From Lachnoanaerobaculum sanguinis (GTDB lineage: Bacteria > Bacillota > Clostridia > Lachnospirales > Lachnospiraceae): DNA of 64,000 bases. Numbering within the stretch: the stretch's first letter is position 1; the number at the start of each line of letters is the position of its first letter. The DNA lies in assembly GCF_033242365.1 (NCBI RefSeq), contig NZ_BTHK01000001.1, positions 1 to 64,000 on the forward strand, read 5' to 3'. Under the pieces are notes generated by a model. That model made no database searches and had not been told where the DNA came from. It saw only the letters and a program-made list of their open reading frames with translations. Made by a program: the position numbers and the translations under genes. Below, in pieces: positions 28,123 through 36,843 of this stretch.

Positions 28123-28779
28123 ATGTTAGAAGTAAGACCTGAAGATATAGAAAAGAAAAGTTTTGAAATATTGACATCCCGGATGGATGAAAACAGACTG
28201 AAATTTTACTCAGAAGATGAGCTTTTGGTAGTAAAAAGGACAATACATACAACAGCGGATTTTGATTATCAAAATAATGTCATTTTCCAAAACAATGCAT
28301 TGCAAACAATTAAAGATTGTATACAATCCGGTGCAATGATATTTACAGATACAAATATGGCACTTAGCGGTATCAATAAGCGTATTTTGACCGGTAAATT
28401 CGGTATTGAACCTTTATGCTTAATTGCCGACGAAAAGACCATAGAATATGCAAAGAAAAATAATACGACAAGAGCAAATGCGGCTATAGATCTGGCATAT
28501 AAAATGCACGAAGAAAAAGAAGCTTTGACAGGTAAAAAAATACCGATAGTATTTGCTGTAGGTAATGCACCTACAGCACTTATAAGGATCAATGAACTGT
28601 TGGATAAGTATAAGCCTGATTTTATAATTGCGGCACCTGTAGGCTTTGTAAATGTAATAGAAGCAAAAGAACTTGTAAAGCAACGTAATATACCTGCAAT
28701 AATATGTGACGGAAACAAAGGCGGAAGTAATGTATGCGCAGCAATAATAAATGCTGTATTGTTACAGCTGTCAAAGTAG
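28123..28779 (+). CDS. cbiC: Cobalt-precorrin-8 methylmutase CbiC
   Basis: Moves the C11 methyl group to C12, giving cobyrinic acid. The catalytic His is in VKRTIHTTADFDY near residue 45; FTDTNMALSG, AVGNAPTAL and the C-terminal NKGGSNVCAAI are family motifs. 218 residues is normal. AAGGAG precedes the ATG. It is the last gene of the cob cluster, followed directly by a strong terminator. Confidence 0.95.
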   Translation: MLEVRPEDIEKKSFEILTSRMDENRLKFYSEDELLVVKRTIHTTADFDYQNNVIFQNNALQTIKDCIQSGAMIFTDTNMALSGINKRILTGKFGIEPLCLIADEKTIEYAKKNNTTRANAAIDLAYKMHEEKEALTGKKIPIVFAVGNAPTALIRINELLDKYKPDFIIAAPVGFVNVIEAKELVKQRNIPAIICDGNKGGSNVCAAIINAVLLQLSK

Positions 28780-28784
28780 CGTGC

Positions 28785-28822
28785 ATATAGAGAGTTTAGT
28801 GCATTAAACTCTCTATATTTTT
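28785..28822 (+). terminator. Strong terminator of the cobalamin cluster
   Basis: Perfect 14-bp arms (28785-28798 and 28805-28818) around a six-base loop, ending in a five-T run. It lies six bases after the cbiC stop. Confidence 0.9.
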
Positions 28823-29349
28823 ATCATATAAACTATTCGTTAAACTTGAGTTTTGCGAATAATTATATCTATATAAATAAAGCTCAAAAGCAATAAATCC
28901 CCCTCTTTTAGCTCTGCAATACTCTTTAATATACTATTTTAAGACCTATAATACGCTTTATAGCTTCTTTTTTATCTTTATTTCACTTTATTCTTTATAA
29001 TATGATTTCATTATTTCGATTATATTATTCTATTAGAGGTTTAAGATAGTCAAATATTTATGCTTAAAGTGATCACGGCTTACATAAAACTATTTTTATT
29101 TCATTAACTTATAATAATATCCGGGCATATTTATATGTAATATCATTTATCCAATTATTGATTCCCAAAGTTTTTAGACATGCTTTTTCTCTACTATATT
29201 TTCTATTTATGTAATATATTACTGTATTTTCTTGATTTAATATTTTTAAACTATAAATTTAATATTTTTAAATCATTTTAATATCAGATCTACTAAATCC
29301 TAATCACTAAATCTTTCTTATAATCACAAAGTAACAGATGTTACAACAA
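28823..29349. other. AT-rich stretch without a supported gene
   Basis: About 530 bases with far more A+T than the neighbours and stop codons in all frames. It contains a 16-bp exact direct repeat (29235-29250 and 29257-29272, 22-bp period). On the - strand there is a short open stretch, about 29,258 to 29,109, with protein-like composition (ending YKYARILL then a stop) but no start codon with a ribosome site; it could be a decayed gene tail. No RNA gene is recognised. Confidence 0.5.
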
Positions 29350-29769
29350 TTACATGTCTTTATTGTTACTACTCTCCTGCAATCGACTATGTACTACTGT
29401 TAATGAAACCTTATGTGATTTACTATACTCTTCTTTACTATAATTGTTATAGTATATAATACAATTTACAGTTTTAGATACAAACAATATAAGTAAAACT
29501 ATATACAATAGATAAAATACTTTATGTATTCCTAATTTATATTGTCTTAAAAAATATATTAAAGACAATACAAATATCTCAATTATAACAATACAAAATA
29601 AATAAAAAGTCTCAAAGTATTCTCCATCGTTCATTATATTATATTGATCACGAATATATCCCGACCAATAAAATACTATACAACTTATAATAAACATAAA
29701 CAAATTTAGTATACTACAAAAAAATATAATATCCTTTTTAAAGATTCTTCTTACCTGATAAACTGTCAT
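29350..29769 (-). CDS. Small membrane protein of unknown function
   Basis: 139 residues with three hydrophobic helices (near 14-36, 54-73 and 80-100) and a charged polar C-terminal tail of about 30 residues. It has no recognised domain. AAGGAG seven to eight bases before the ATG makes it a real gene despite the AT-rich surroundings. A long hairpin (29790-29839) stands immediately upstream, so it is probably not read from the yebC operon. The composition and lack of conserved neighbours suggest an accessory gene. Confidence 0.6.
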   Translation of the reverse strand: MTVYQVRRIFKKDIIFFCSILNLFMFIISCIVFYWSGYIRDQYNIMNDGEYFETFYLFCIVIIEIFVLSLIYFLRQYKLGIHKVFYLLYIVLLILFVSKTVNCIIYYNNYSKEEYSKSHKVSLTVVHSRLQESSNNKDM

Positions 29770-29789
29770 TCTTATTCTCCTTCAAACAA

Positions 29790-29839
29790 AAAATAGTATT
29801 TAAATAATTAGTAATGACTAACTATTTAAATACTATTTT
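29790..29839 (-). terminator. Long near-perfect hairpin, probable terminator of yebC-DUF4250
   Basis: Arms of 17 bp (29790-29806 and 29823-29839) pair perfectly; after one mismatch another five pairs close on an AATG loop, about 22 pairs in all. Read on the - strand it ends in a run of six T residues, as in a terminator, 41 bases after the DUF4250 stop. It is longer than the other terminators here and could also be a small palindromic repeat. Confidence 0.65.
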
Positions 29840-29880
29840 ATAATTATAATATGAGCAATATGAAATATTAACAAATAGAA

Positions 29881-30057
29881 TTATACAAATTGGTTACGCT
29901 CTTCGTTATAATGATAATCAATCATTGAAAGCTTTTCTATAATATACTCTTTATCCAAATTATACTCTTTACATAAATCATCCAATGATGAATTATAATC
30001 TCTGAGCTTTGTATTTATAAGTGATAATAACATCACCGGATCCTTTGGTAATGTCAT
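29881..30057 (-). CDS. DUF4250 domain protein
   Basis: A 58-residue protein matching the DUF4250 pattern: LPKDPVMLLSLINTKLRDY near the N terminus, then LDDLC and a C-terminal IDYHYNEERNQFV. The family is small, widespread in Clostridia and has no known function. The start is taken as the ATG at 30,057, which lies two bases beyond the yebC stop; an ATG at 30,066 is also in frame. Longer readings run inside yebC. It is co-transcribed with yebC. Confidence 0.8.
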   Translation of the reverse strand: MTLPKDPVMLLSLINTKLRDYNSSLDDLCKEYNLDKEYIIEKLSMIDYHYNEERNQFV

Positions 30058-30058
30058 A

Positions 30059-30787
30059 TTACTCATCCCAGCTATGATATACATTTTGTACATCATCTTC
30101 TGCATCTAAAAGATCCAAGATACGATTCATCTTCTTGATATCTTCTTCATCTGAAAGTGTAACCCAGTTTTGAGGAATCATGGTAACTTCAGCATCAGCC
30201 ATTGGTACACCAAGCTTTTCAAGTCCTTCTCTTACCGCTGAGAAATTCTCAGAATCTGTAAGTATCTCATAGCTGTCCTCCTCGTCATTGAAGTCCTCAG
30301 CACCAAGGTCAAGTGCGGCCATCATAAGCTCATCAGCATCCATATCGCACTCTTCTTTATCTATAAGAATTTGTCCTCTTTTATCAAACATAAATGATAC
30401 ACAGCCTGGTGTCCCTATATTTCCACCACCTTTTGTAAAAGCGGCTCTTACATTTGCTGCAGTTCTGTTTTTATTATCTGTCAATGTCTCAACAATAATT
30501 GCAACACCGTTAGGACCATAGCCTTCATAAGTGTTCTGCTCATAGTTTACAGAGTTTACATCACCGGCAGCCTTTTTAATACCTCTTTCAATTGTATCAT
30601 TTGGTACATTGTTTGCCTTTGCCTTTGCAATAACATCTCTAAGTCTTGAGTTATTGTTCGGGTCAGGTCCGCCCTCTTTTACCGCTACTGCTATCTCTCT
30701 TCCGATTACAGTAAATATTTTACCCTTCGCCGCATCATTTTTCTCTTTTTTATGTTTAATATTTGCAAATTTTGAATGTCCTGACAT
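30059..30787 (-). CDS. yebC: YebC/PmpR (TACO1) family protein
   Basis: 242-residue YebC/TACO1 family protein with the signature MSGHSKFANIKHKKEKNDAAKG at its N terminus (first 20 or so residues) and GGPDPNNNSRLRDVIAKAK. Long described as a DNA-binding regulator, the family has more recently been linked to ribosome function at difficult peptide stretches. GGAGA precedes the ATG. It has its own promoter (30820-30848) lying across the end of the MATE gene. Confidence 0.95.
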   Translation of the reverse strand: MSGHSKFANIKHKKEKNDAAKGKIFTVIGREIAVAVKEGGPDPNNNSRLRDVIAKAKANNVPNDTIERGIKKAAGDVNSVNYEQNTYEGYGPNGVAIIVETLTDNKNRTAANVRAAFTKGGGNIGTPGCVSFMFDKRGQILIDKEECDMDADELMMAALDLGAEDFNDEEDSYEILTDSENFSAVREGLEKLGVPMADAEVTMIPQNWVTLSDEEDIKKMNRILDLLDAEDDVQNVYHSWDE

Positions 30788-30819
30788 AATATCTCCTTTA
30801 TTTACTAATCCAAAAAACT

Positions 30820-30848
30820 ATTTTATACTGAAATTAATTTGCTGTCAA
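30820..30848 (-). promoter_or_regulatory. Sigma-A promoter of yebC
   Basis: On the - strand TTGACA (30848-30843) and TAAAAT (30825-30820) are 17 bp apart. The -35 box overlaps the last codons of the upstream MATE gene. Transcription should start near 30,813. Confidence 0.75.
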
Positions 30849-32234
30849 TTCTATGGCAAGGTTTTTCAACCATTTCCCCTGTTTGTATCTGATGTATCCT
30901 ACCAATGCTTTATAAACTTCCGATGAAAGTACCATTGCATAAACTATATAAATGGGAAATTTAAAATATAATCCTCCAATAAATGCCATGGGTACACCTA
31001 TAAGCCAAACTGCAGATAAATCCAAGAACAGACAAGCCAATGTATCTCCTCCACTTCTAAGTATGCCTACGATATTTACAGTTGCAATCGCTTTAAAAGG
31101 GAAGAAAAAAGCAAACACCATAAGGCATAACTTTACATTCTCTATCACATTATCGGAAACTTTATAGAGTGATACGAAAGGTATCCTGAATATCATAATA
31201 AGTATGGATGCAAAAAGTCCTACTAAAGAAGTTAAAACATAAGAATATGAGCCATATTCTTTAGCTTTTTTAAGATTATTTGCTCCCATCTCATTTCCAA
31301 GTATAATTACTGTTGCTATTGCAATTCCCTGGAAAGATACTACCAGCAAATCCTGTAATGCAGTTGAAATGGTTATCGAAGCTATAGCGGCATCTCCCAT
31401 TCTTCCGTATGCTATAGAAAAAAGTGTGGTGCCTACTCCCCAGAAAAATTCATTGATTATTACAGGTAAAGCCGTTTTTCCAAACTGTGATATCAACTCT
31501 TTTGAAAACGGATTTAACTTTGCTACGGAACATATGATAGGTGATTTCTTTATTGATATAAGTATAATTGTCAATAAAAATTCAAATATTCTTGCCGCTA
31601 CTGTCGCAACAGCCGCACCTACAACTCCAAGTACAGGCATGCCGAATTTACCGAATATCAAAATATAATTCAATATAATATTAACTATAATTGCAAAAAT
31701 ACTTGATATAACCAGTACCTTTACTTCTCCTACTGCACGCATTATAGATACATATATATCGGTTGCAGCAGTAAATGGATATGAAATACATACAACACCC
31801 AGATAAGCGACACCTATAGCAATCGCATTATCAGATTCCGTAAATATCATCATCAATTTATCCGGCATAATAAATGCAACAGACGAAAAAATAATACTAC
31901 CGGTAATTGATAATAACAGTCCGATTCCAAGTACTTTTCTTATGTTTTTTATATCATTGTTCCCCCAGTATTGTGATGCCAATACTCCGGTACCGCTTTC
32001 TATTCCGAATATCAACAATATAAAAACAAAGAAATATTTATTTGCCAACCCTACACCTGCAATGGCGGTCTCCCCCAACTTCCCTATCATTACAGTGTCT
32101 ACAAAATTTACTATCATTTTTAAAAATGTTTGGAACGATACCGGAAGTGCTATATATAATACTCTACTGAGATACTCCCTGTCCTTAAACATATTTAAAG
32201 GTAAAAACAATTTATTCTTCGTTAAGCTTTTCAT
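30834..32234 (-). CDS. MATE family efflux transporter
   Basis: Multidrug and toxin extrusion exporter with about 12 TM helices (466 residues), antiporting drugs or other organic compounds against Na+ or H+. Typical features include the N-terminal IALPVSFQTFLKMIVNFVDTVMIGKLG region (about residues 28-50) and the repeated two-bundle layout. The start is uncertain: the first ATG at 32,234 lies inside the CNNM gene with AGAGG too close to it, and an ATG at 32,192 has no good ribosome site. Substrate unknown. Confidence 0.9.
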   Translation of the reverse strand: MKSLTKNKLFLPLNMFKDREYLSRVLYIALPVSFQTFLKMIVNFVDTVMIGKLGETAIAGVGLANKYFFVFILLIFGIESGTGVLASQYWGNNDIKNIRKVLGIGLLLSITGSIIFSSVAFIMPDKLMMIFTESDNAIAIGVAYLGVVCISYPFTAATDIYVSIMRAVGEVKVLVISSIFAIIVNIILNYILIFGKFGMPVLGVVGAAVATVAARIFEFLLTIILISIKKSPIICSVAKLNPFSKELISQFGKTALPVIINEFFWGVGTTLFSIAYGRMGDAAIASITISTALQDLLVVSFQGIAIATVIILGNEMGANNLKKAKEYGSYSYVLTSLVGLFASILIMIFRIPFVSLYKVSDNVIENVKLCLMVFAFFFPFKAIATVNIVGILRSGGDTLACLFLDLSAVWLIGVPMAFIGGLYFKFPIYIVYAMVLSSEVYKALVGYIRYKQGKWLKNLAIELTAN

Positions 32235-33546
32235 CCTCTTGTAATTCTGTTACTTTAATGGTATTGATCATTCTGTTTGATACATGTAAGGCTTTAAACT
32301 CGTAGCCATACATTATTATATCGAATTTCTCATTATCCTCCGGTATCCTGTCAAGTCTTGATATCATAAGACCATTTATAGTATCAAAATTTTCCAACTC
32401 CTCTTCATCAAATTTTATATTTAAAATATCTTCTATATCAGACAGTGGAGTCATTCCCTTCATTATAAATGAACCGTCAGGAAGCTCTTTTATAAGCTCC
32501 TCATCTTCATCGTATTCATCCATTATATTTCCTACAATCTCTTCAAGTATATCTTCCATAGTAACTATACCTGAGGTCTGTCCATATTCATCCACTACAA
32601 TTACCATATGATTTTTCTGAGATTGCATATCCTTAAACAATGTAACAAGGTTTTTATTTTCCGGAACAAATGTAATCGGTCTCAAAATATTAGGTATATC
32701 CTTGATTGAAGTATTCTGATAATCTGACGTATTTTCACATATAAGCGCATCTTTCATATTTAAAATACCCATTATGCTGTCTATATTATCATCATACACA
32801 GGATATCTGGAATTGATACCTGAAGTAAGCATAAAATCAATTACAGTCTGTAAGCTGTCTTCACCGTTTATAAATACAACATTTTTTCTGTGTGTCATAA
32901 CATCTCTTGCCTGCTTATCATTAAGCTCGAAGATATTTGTGATCATTTCAGCTTCAGAACCTTCAAAGATACCCTGCTCGTGGCCTTCATTTACCATACT
33001 CATTATATCTTCTTCACTTACAGTTTCCAGCTGTGCCTTTATATCAAGTCCGAACACCTTCAAAATAACATATGAAATACTGTCAACAATATAAATAACC
33101 GGTAAAAAAAGTAAAATCAAAACACTTGAAATGTTCATAAATGTATAAGCACTTTTTTTAGGCGCTTTTCTTGCAAGCTTGTTCGGTATTGATATACCGA
33201 ACACAACAAAAAATATGCAAAACAGTAATAATACAATCAGTATAGAAAAAAACGTGGATACCGATAAGGGTAAAAAATTTGATAATATTGATTTTATACC
33301 GGATGAAAACAACCTGACAAAAAACCATCCGAAAAATATTCCGGAAAGAACATTTATTATATACATGCAGTAAAGTACTTTACCGATATTATCTATGTGA
33401 TACTTCAGTCTCTCCCCGTTTTTATCCTCGTCAATATCCGAACTGTTCAGCTCATTTATAGCTGAATTAAACGAATGAATCGAAAAATTAATAAATAATA
33501 CAATTACACAAATTATAATTAATAATGCCGAATGAGCATCGTCCAT
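32212..33546 (-). CDS. CNNM/CorC-HlyC family membrane protein with CBS domains
   Basis: 444-residue protein with an N-terminal DUF21 membrane domain (four hydrophobic segments in about residues 1-165), a pair of CBS domains (DVMTHRKNVVFI near 220; IVVDEYGQTSGIVTMEDILEEIVG near 320-345) and a C-terminal CorC_HlyC domain. Family members are linked to Mg2+ or Co2+ efflux; older records call them hemolysins. It overlaps the MATE gene by 23 bases, and lies 40 bases after alr. Confidence 0.92.
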   Translation of the reverse strand: MDDAHSALLIIICVIVLFINFSIHSFNSAINELNSSDIDEDKNGERLKYHIDNIGKVLYCMYIINVLSGIFFGWFFVRLFSSGIKSILSNFLPLSVSTFFSILIVLLLFCIFFVVFGISIPNKLARKAPKKSAYTFMNISSVLILLFLPVIYIVDSISYVILKVFGLDIKAQLETVSEEDIMSMVNEGHEQGIFEGSEAEMITNIFELNDKQARDVMTHRKNVVFINGEDSLQTVIDFMLTSGINSRYPVYDDNIDSIMGILNMKDALICENTSDYQNTSIKDIPNILRPITFVPENKNLVTLFKDMQSQKNHMVIVVDEYGQTSGIVTMEDILEEIVGNIMDEYDEDEELIKELPDGSFIMKGMTPLSDIEDILNIKFDEEELENFDTINGLMISRLDRIPEDNEKFDIIMYGYEFKALHVSNRMINTIKVTELQEDEKLNEE

Positions 33547-33586
33547 GAAAAACTCCTACTTATCTTATATCTAAAACTTTTAAGGA

Positions 33587-34765
33587 CTATATCATAGTGT
33601 ATAGATCTCTTATATAGTCCTTTTTACCAACATATTCACCATTTGAATAGTAAAGTCTCGGTACTCTCTTATTAATACCGCAAATAAATTCATAGGAAAA
33701 AGTGTTTGAATCTTTTGTGAGCTCGTCAACAGTTATACTGTATCCATCGCTTTTTCCTAAAATAACTACCGTATCTCCTATATTAACATTTGGAACATTG
33801 CTGACATCGACTATTGTCTGATCCATGCATATTCTGCCGATAATATTACATTTTACACCGTTAATCAATACATATCCCTTATTACTCAAATCTCTGGGAT
33901 ATCCGTCTGCATATCCGAAGGAAATTGTAGCAATGTCCATATCTTTTTCAGCTCTAAAAGTGGCGCCGTAGCTTACACATTCACCTGCTTTTATTCTCTT
34001 TATATATGTAATTGTTGAGTAAATGCTTAATGCCGGCCTGTAGTCAAAGTCAGTCAAATTCACTTCATTTGAAGGTGCAACACCATACATTGTAATTCCC
34101 AAACGCACCATATCAAAGTCTGTACCGATACCGTTTACTATAGCCGCTGAATTTGAAGCATGTACTATAGGAGGTTCTATTCCCATACTCTTTAGTAAAT
34201 CCAAAAATTGCCTGAATAAGCTCTCCTGTTCTTTTGCAGACGTAAGATCACTTTCATCAGCACTGTGAAAATGTGTGAAAATACCTTCAATCTCAATATT
34301 ACCCATTTCACTTATTTCTTTTATAATGTTTGCACTCTCTTTTGTAGGCTTAAAACCGATTCTGTTCATACCTGTATCTATTGCGATATGAATAGATATC
34401 TTTTTCCCAAGCTCTCCGGCTTCTTCATTTATTTTCTTAGCCTGATCCAGTGTAAAAACCGATTCCCTTATATCAAATACTATTGATTCTTTGTAGCTGT
34501 TTCTTGGAATACATGCCAGTATCAAAATAGGATTTGTGATACCATGGTATCTAAGATTAACACCTTCTTCAAGTGTGGCTACGCAGAAAAAGTCCACAAT
34601 ATCTTTTATATATAATGATACGGGAACACTTCCATGTCCATAACCGTCAGCCTTTACAATTGCCGCCAGTTTCATATTCTCTTTTAAAGCTTTTTTTGTA
34701 ACTTTTAAATTATGCTTTATTGCATCCAGATCAACCTTTGCATAAGCACGTCTATATGAGTCCAT
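33587..34765 (-). CDS. alr: Alanine racemase
   Basis: PLP enzyme converting L-Ala to D-Ala for peptidoglycan. Schiff-base Lys38 is in IVKADGYGHG; the second catalytic base Tyr is in CVSYGATFRA; GRICMDQ and GINKRVPRLY close the protein. The start is the ATG at 34,765 (MDSYRRAYAKVDL), with AGAAGGAAG upstream; a reading from 34,792 adds nine residues inside nnrD. About 392 residues, normal. It overlaps nnrD by 14 bases. Confidence 0.95.
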   Translation of the reverse strand: MDSYRRAYAKVDLDAIKHNLKVTKKALKENMKLAAIVKADGYGHGSVPVSLYIKDIVDFFCVATLEEGVNLRYHGITNPILILACIPRNSYKESIVFDIRESVFTLDQAKKINEEAGELGKKISIHIAIDTGMNRIGFKPTKESANIIKEISEMGNIEIEGIFTHFHSADESDLTSAKEQESLFRQFLDLLKSMGIEPPIVHASNSAAIVNGIGTDFDMVRLGITMYGVAPSNEVNLTDFDYRPALSIYSTITYIKRIKAGECVSYGATFRAEKDMDIATISFGYADGYPRDLSNKGYVLINGVKCNIIGRICMDQTIVDVSNVPNVNIGDTVVILGKSDGYSITVDELTKDSNTFSYEFICGINKRVPRLYYSNGEYVGKKDYIRDLYTMI

Positions 34766-35630
34766 TTCTCTTCCTTCTATTAAGCACTTCACCTATATTA
34801 TCTATAATTTCTCTTGCCAAAATACTGTGCTCTCCATGTTTTTTACCGGCAATACTGCCGGCCATGCCGTGTATGAAAACTCCAAGCGCCACAGCCATAT
34901 CATCATCTATGCCAAGACAAAACATGCCTGCAATTATACCGCATAGAACATCTCCGCTTCCGGCCTTTGCCATGGCTGCACTTCCGGATTTATTTATAAA
35001 TGTATCCTCCTTTGCGGCGATAACACTTTGATGAGATTTTAAAACTACTGTAATACCGTATTTATTTGCATATTCCTCGGCATACTTTACGGGATCCGAT
35101 AATATATCATCTATAGATACATCTATCAATCTTGACATCTCCCCTATATGAGGAGTGATAATGATATTATCTGTATAATACTTTGTAAGTGTAGTATCAG
35201 CTGCAATAATATTCAAAGCATCCGCATCAATTATCATAGGAACATAACATTCGGCCAAAACATATTCTACAATGATTTTAGCATAATAATCTGTAGAAAG
35301 TCCCGGTCCAAGTACCACTACGCTTGACCAATCAAGACATGACTTAATCTTATTTATAAAGCATTCCTTATTCTCATATGCTTCTCTCTCATCATAAGTT
35401 GTTATTATTGCTTCAGGTAAAAGTGTTTGTAAAATTGTACGATTTTTACTTACCGTAAGTATTCTAACCAAACCTGCGCCTGAACGATATGCCGCCATTG
35501 CACTCAAAAATGCTGCACCGCTCATTCCGTTACTTCCGGCAATAACCAGAACATGCCCATAGCTGCCTTTATTTGCATTCTTAATTCTTTCAGGTATATA
35601 TTTTAATGCAGTTTCATCAAGAATTCTCAT
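34752..35630 (-). CDS. nnrD: ADP-dependent NAD(P)H-hydrate dehydratase
   Basis: Repairs damaged NADH/NADPH hydrates using ADP. It is the C-terminal dehydratase domain only: GSYGHVLVIAGSNGMSGAAFLSA region at the start (from about residue 22), DADALNII, TPHIGEMSRL, and KAGSGDVLCGIIAGM near the end. The NnrE epimerase domain often fused to it is absent (292 residues). The acpS-nnrD-alr order is a common clostridial cell-envelope/repair cluster. Confidence 0.93.
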   Translation of the reverse strand: MRILDETALKYIPERIKNANKGSYGHVLVIAGSNGMSGAAFLSAMAAYRSGAGLVRILTVSKNRTILQTLLPEAIITTYDEREAYENKECFINKIKSCLDWSSVVVLGPGLSTDYYAKIIVEYVLAECYVPMIIDADALNIIAADTTLTKYYTDNIIITPHIGEMSRLIDVSIDDILSDPVKYAEEYANKYGITVVLKSHQSVIAAKEDTFINKSGSAAMAKAGSGDVLCGIIAGMFCLGIDDDMAVALGVFIHGMAGSIAGKKHGEHSILAREIIDNIGEVLNRRKRNGLI

Positions 35631-35647
35631 ATCCCCATCTCCACATA

Positions 35648-36016
35648 TTAGTCTGTTTCTATTACTACCATTGCAATTGCCAGTGAGTCGGTATTGCTTA
35701 TGGATACATGGATTTTATTCTCATCAATTCCTTGTAAATGTCTGTTTGAATTATTACAGATTTTTATAAAAGGCTTTCCAAGTTCATCTCTGAGTACCGC
35801 CAAGTCCTTAAGTTCAACACCTCTGAAACCTGTTCCCAATGCTTTTACAAAGGCTTCCTTTGTAGCAAAATTTCCGGCCAGAAAACTGTCTCTGTTTCTG
35901 CCTCCGGCCATATCTATTTCACTATCATTGAAAGCCTTCTTTAAAAAAAATTCCTTTTTAATTGCATTTGATATTCTGTCTATTTCGACTATATCAGTGC
36001 CGATTCCTCTAATCAT
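35648..36016 (-). CDS. acpS: Holo-[acyl-carrier-protein] synthase
   Basis: Transfers 4'-phosphopantetheine from CoA to acyl carrier protein. Signature GIGTDIVEIDRI with Asp8 and the FATKEAFVKALG helix carrying the Mg-binding Glu are present. The start is the ATG at 36,016, with AAGGGA just upstream, overlapping the rex stop by eight bases; a reading from 36,040 adds eight residues from the rex coding region. About 122 residues, normal. Confidence 0.95.
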   Translation of the reverse strand: MIRGIGTDIVEIDRISNAIKKEFFLKKAFNDSEIDMAGGRNRDSFLAGNFATKEAFVKALGTGFRGVELKDLAVLRDELGKPFIKICNNSNRHLQGIDENKIHVSISNTDSLAIAMVVIETD

Positions 36017-36665
36017 ACTTCCCTTCAAAAGGAACGGCATCTACATTACTGACTCTATATGACAGCCTCATAAGAGATTCTGAAAGATGCACATTCTCAA
36101 CAACTACATCATCCGGAACCGATAAATCCGTATGTGCAAAATTCCAGATTGCCTTTATACCGGACTTTATAAGTCTGTCCGCAACTTCCATTGCTCTGGT
36201 CTTCGGTATTGTAAGTGCCGCTATCTGTATGTCATTTTCAGATACAAACTTTTCAAGGTTATCAAGAGAATACACTCTTGCACCACGTATGGTTTTTCCG
36301 AAAAGATTAGGATCCACATCAAACATTCCCTTAATAAGAAAACCTCTTCTCTCAAAGTTTGCATAATTTGCAATAGCCTGTCCCAAATGACCTGCACCGA
36401 TTATTATAATATTGTGCTGACGGTCAATTCCTAAAATCTTTGCGATCTCATTATACAGATATCTTACATTATATCCGTATCCCTGCTGTCCGAAACCTCC
36501 AAAGTTATTTAAATCCTGTCTGATTTGAGAAGCCGTAACCTTCATTCTCTCACTGAGTTCTTTTGAGGATATTCTTTCAACACCCTCTTCTGAGAGTTCA
36601 CCTAAGTATCTATAGTATCTTGGCAGTCTTGAAATGACTGCTCTGGATATTTTTCTTTCTTCCAT
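36009..36665 (-). CDS. rex: Redox-sensing transcriptional repressor Rex
   Basis: Repressor that senses the NADH/NAD+ ratio and controls fermentation genes. An N-terminal winged helix (RISSKELSERMKVTASQIRQD, about residues 31-51) is followed by a Rossmann domain with IIGAGHLGQAIANY and the domain-swapped C-terminal helix. 218 residues is normal. GGAACGGA lies upstream of the ATG. A promoter and a plausible Rex site stand before it, suggesting autorepression of the rex-acpS-nnrD-alr-CNNM-MATE unit. Confidence 0.96.
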   Translation of the reverse strand: MEERKISRAVISRLPRYYRYLGELSEEGVERISSKELSERMKVTASQIRQDLNNFGGFGQQGYGYNVRYLYNEIAKILGIDRQHNIIIIGAGHLGQAIANYANFERRGFLIKGMFDVDPNLFGKTIRGARVYSLDNLEKFVSENDIQIAALTIPKTRAMEVADRLIKSGIKAIWNFAHTDLSVPDDVVVENVHLSESLMRLSYRVSNVDAVPFEGKYD

Positions 36666-36715
36666 ATTTATTCCGTTCCAAATATTAATTTATAAATTAT
36701 TCTCAGCAATTCCAT

Positions 36716-36733
36716 TTGTTAAGAATTCTACAA
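36716..36733. promoter_or_regulatory. Probable Rex operator (autoregulation)
   Basis: The 18-bp site TTGTTAA-GAAT-TCTACAA has the 7+4+7 layout of Rex operators; the left half is perfect and the right half matches TTAACAA at five of seven. It lies immediately downstream of the rex -10 box, covering the expected start of transcription. Confidence 0.6.
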
Positions 36734-36735
36734 TT

Positions 36736-36764
36736 AGTATATTATCTATTAATATAAATGTCAA
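36736..36764 (-). promoter_or_regulatory. Sigma-A promoter of the rex operon
   Basis: On the - strand TTGACA (36764-36759), 17 bp, then TATACT (36741-36736). A nearly ideal promoter; the start site should fall at about 36,729, inside the Rex site. Confidence 0.8.
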
Positions 36765-36843
36765 TACAGATATATATGGTGAATATTATATATTTTATTA
36801 AGTTTTTGAGCATATAAAGGCTTCATTTGTATCATGAATTGTC

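Noticed and set aside
29235..29272. Start of a CRISPR-like array in the AT-rich patch
   Set aside because: Only two copies of a simple AT-rich 16-mer with a 6-base gap; no spacer pattern and no cas genes.
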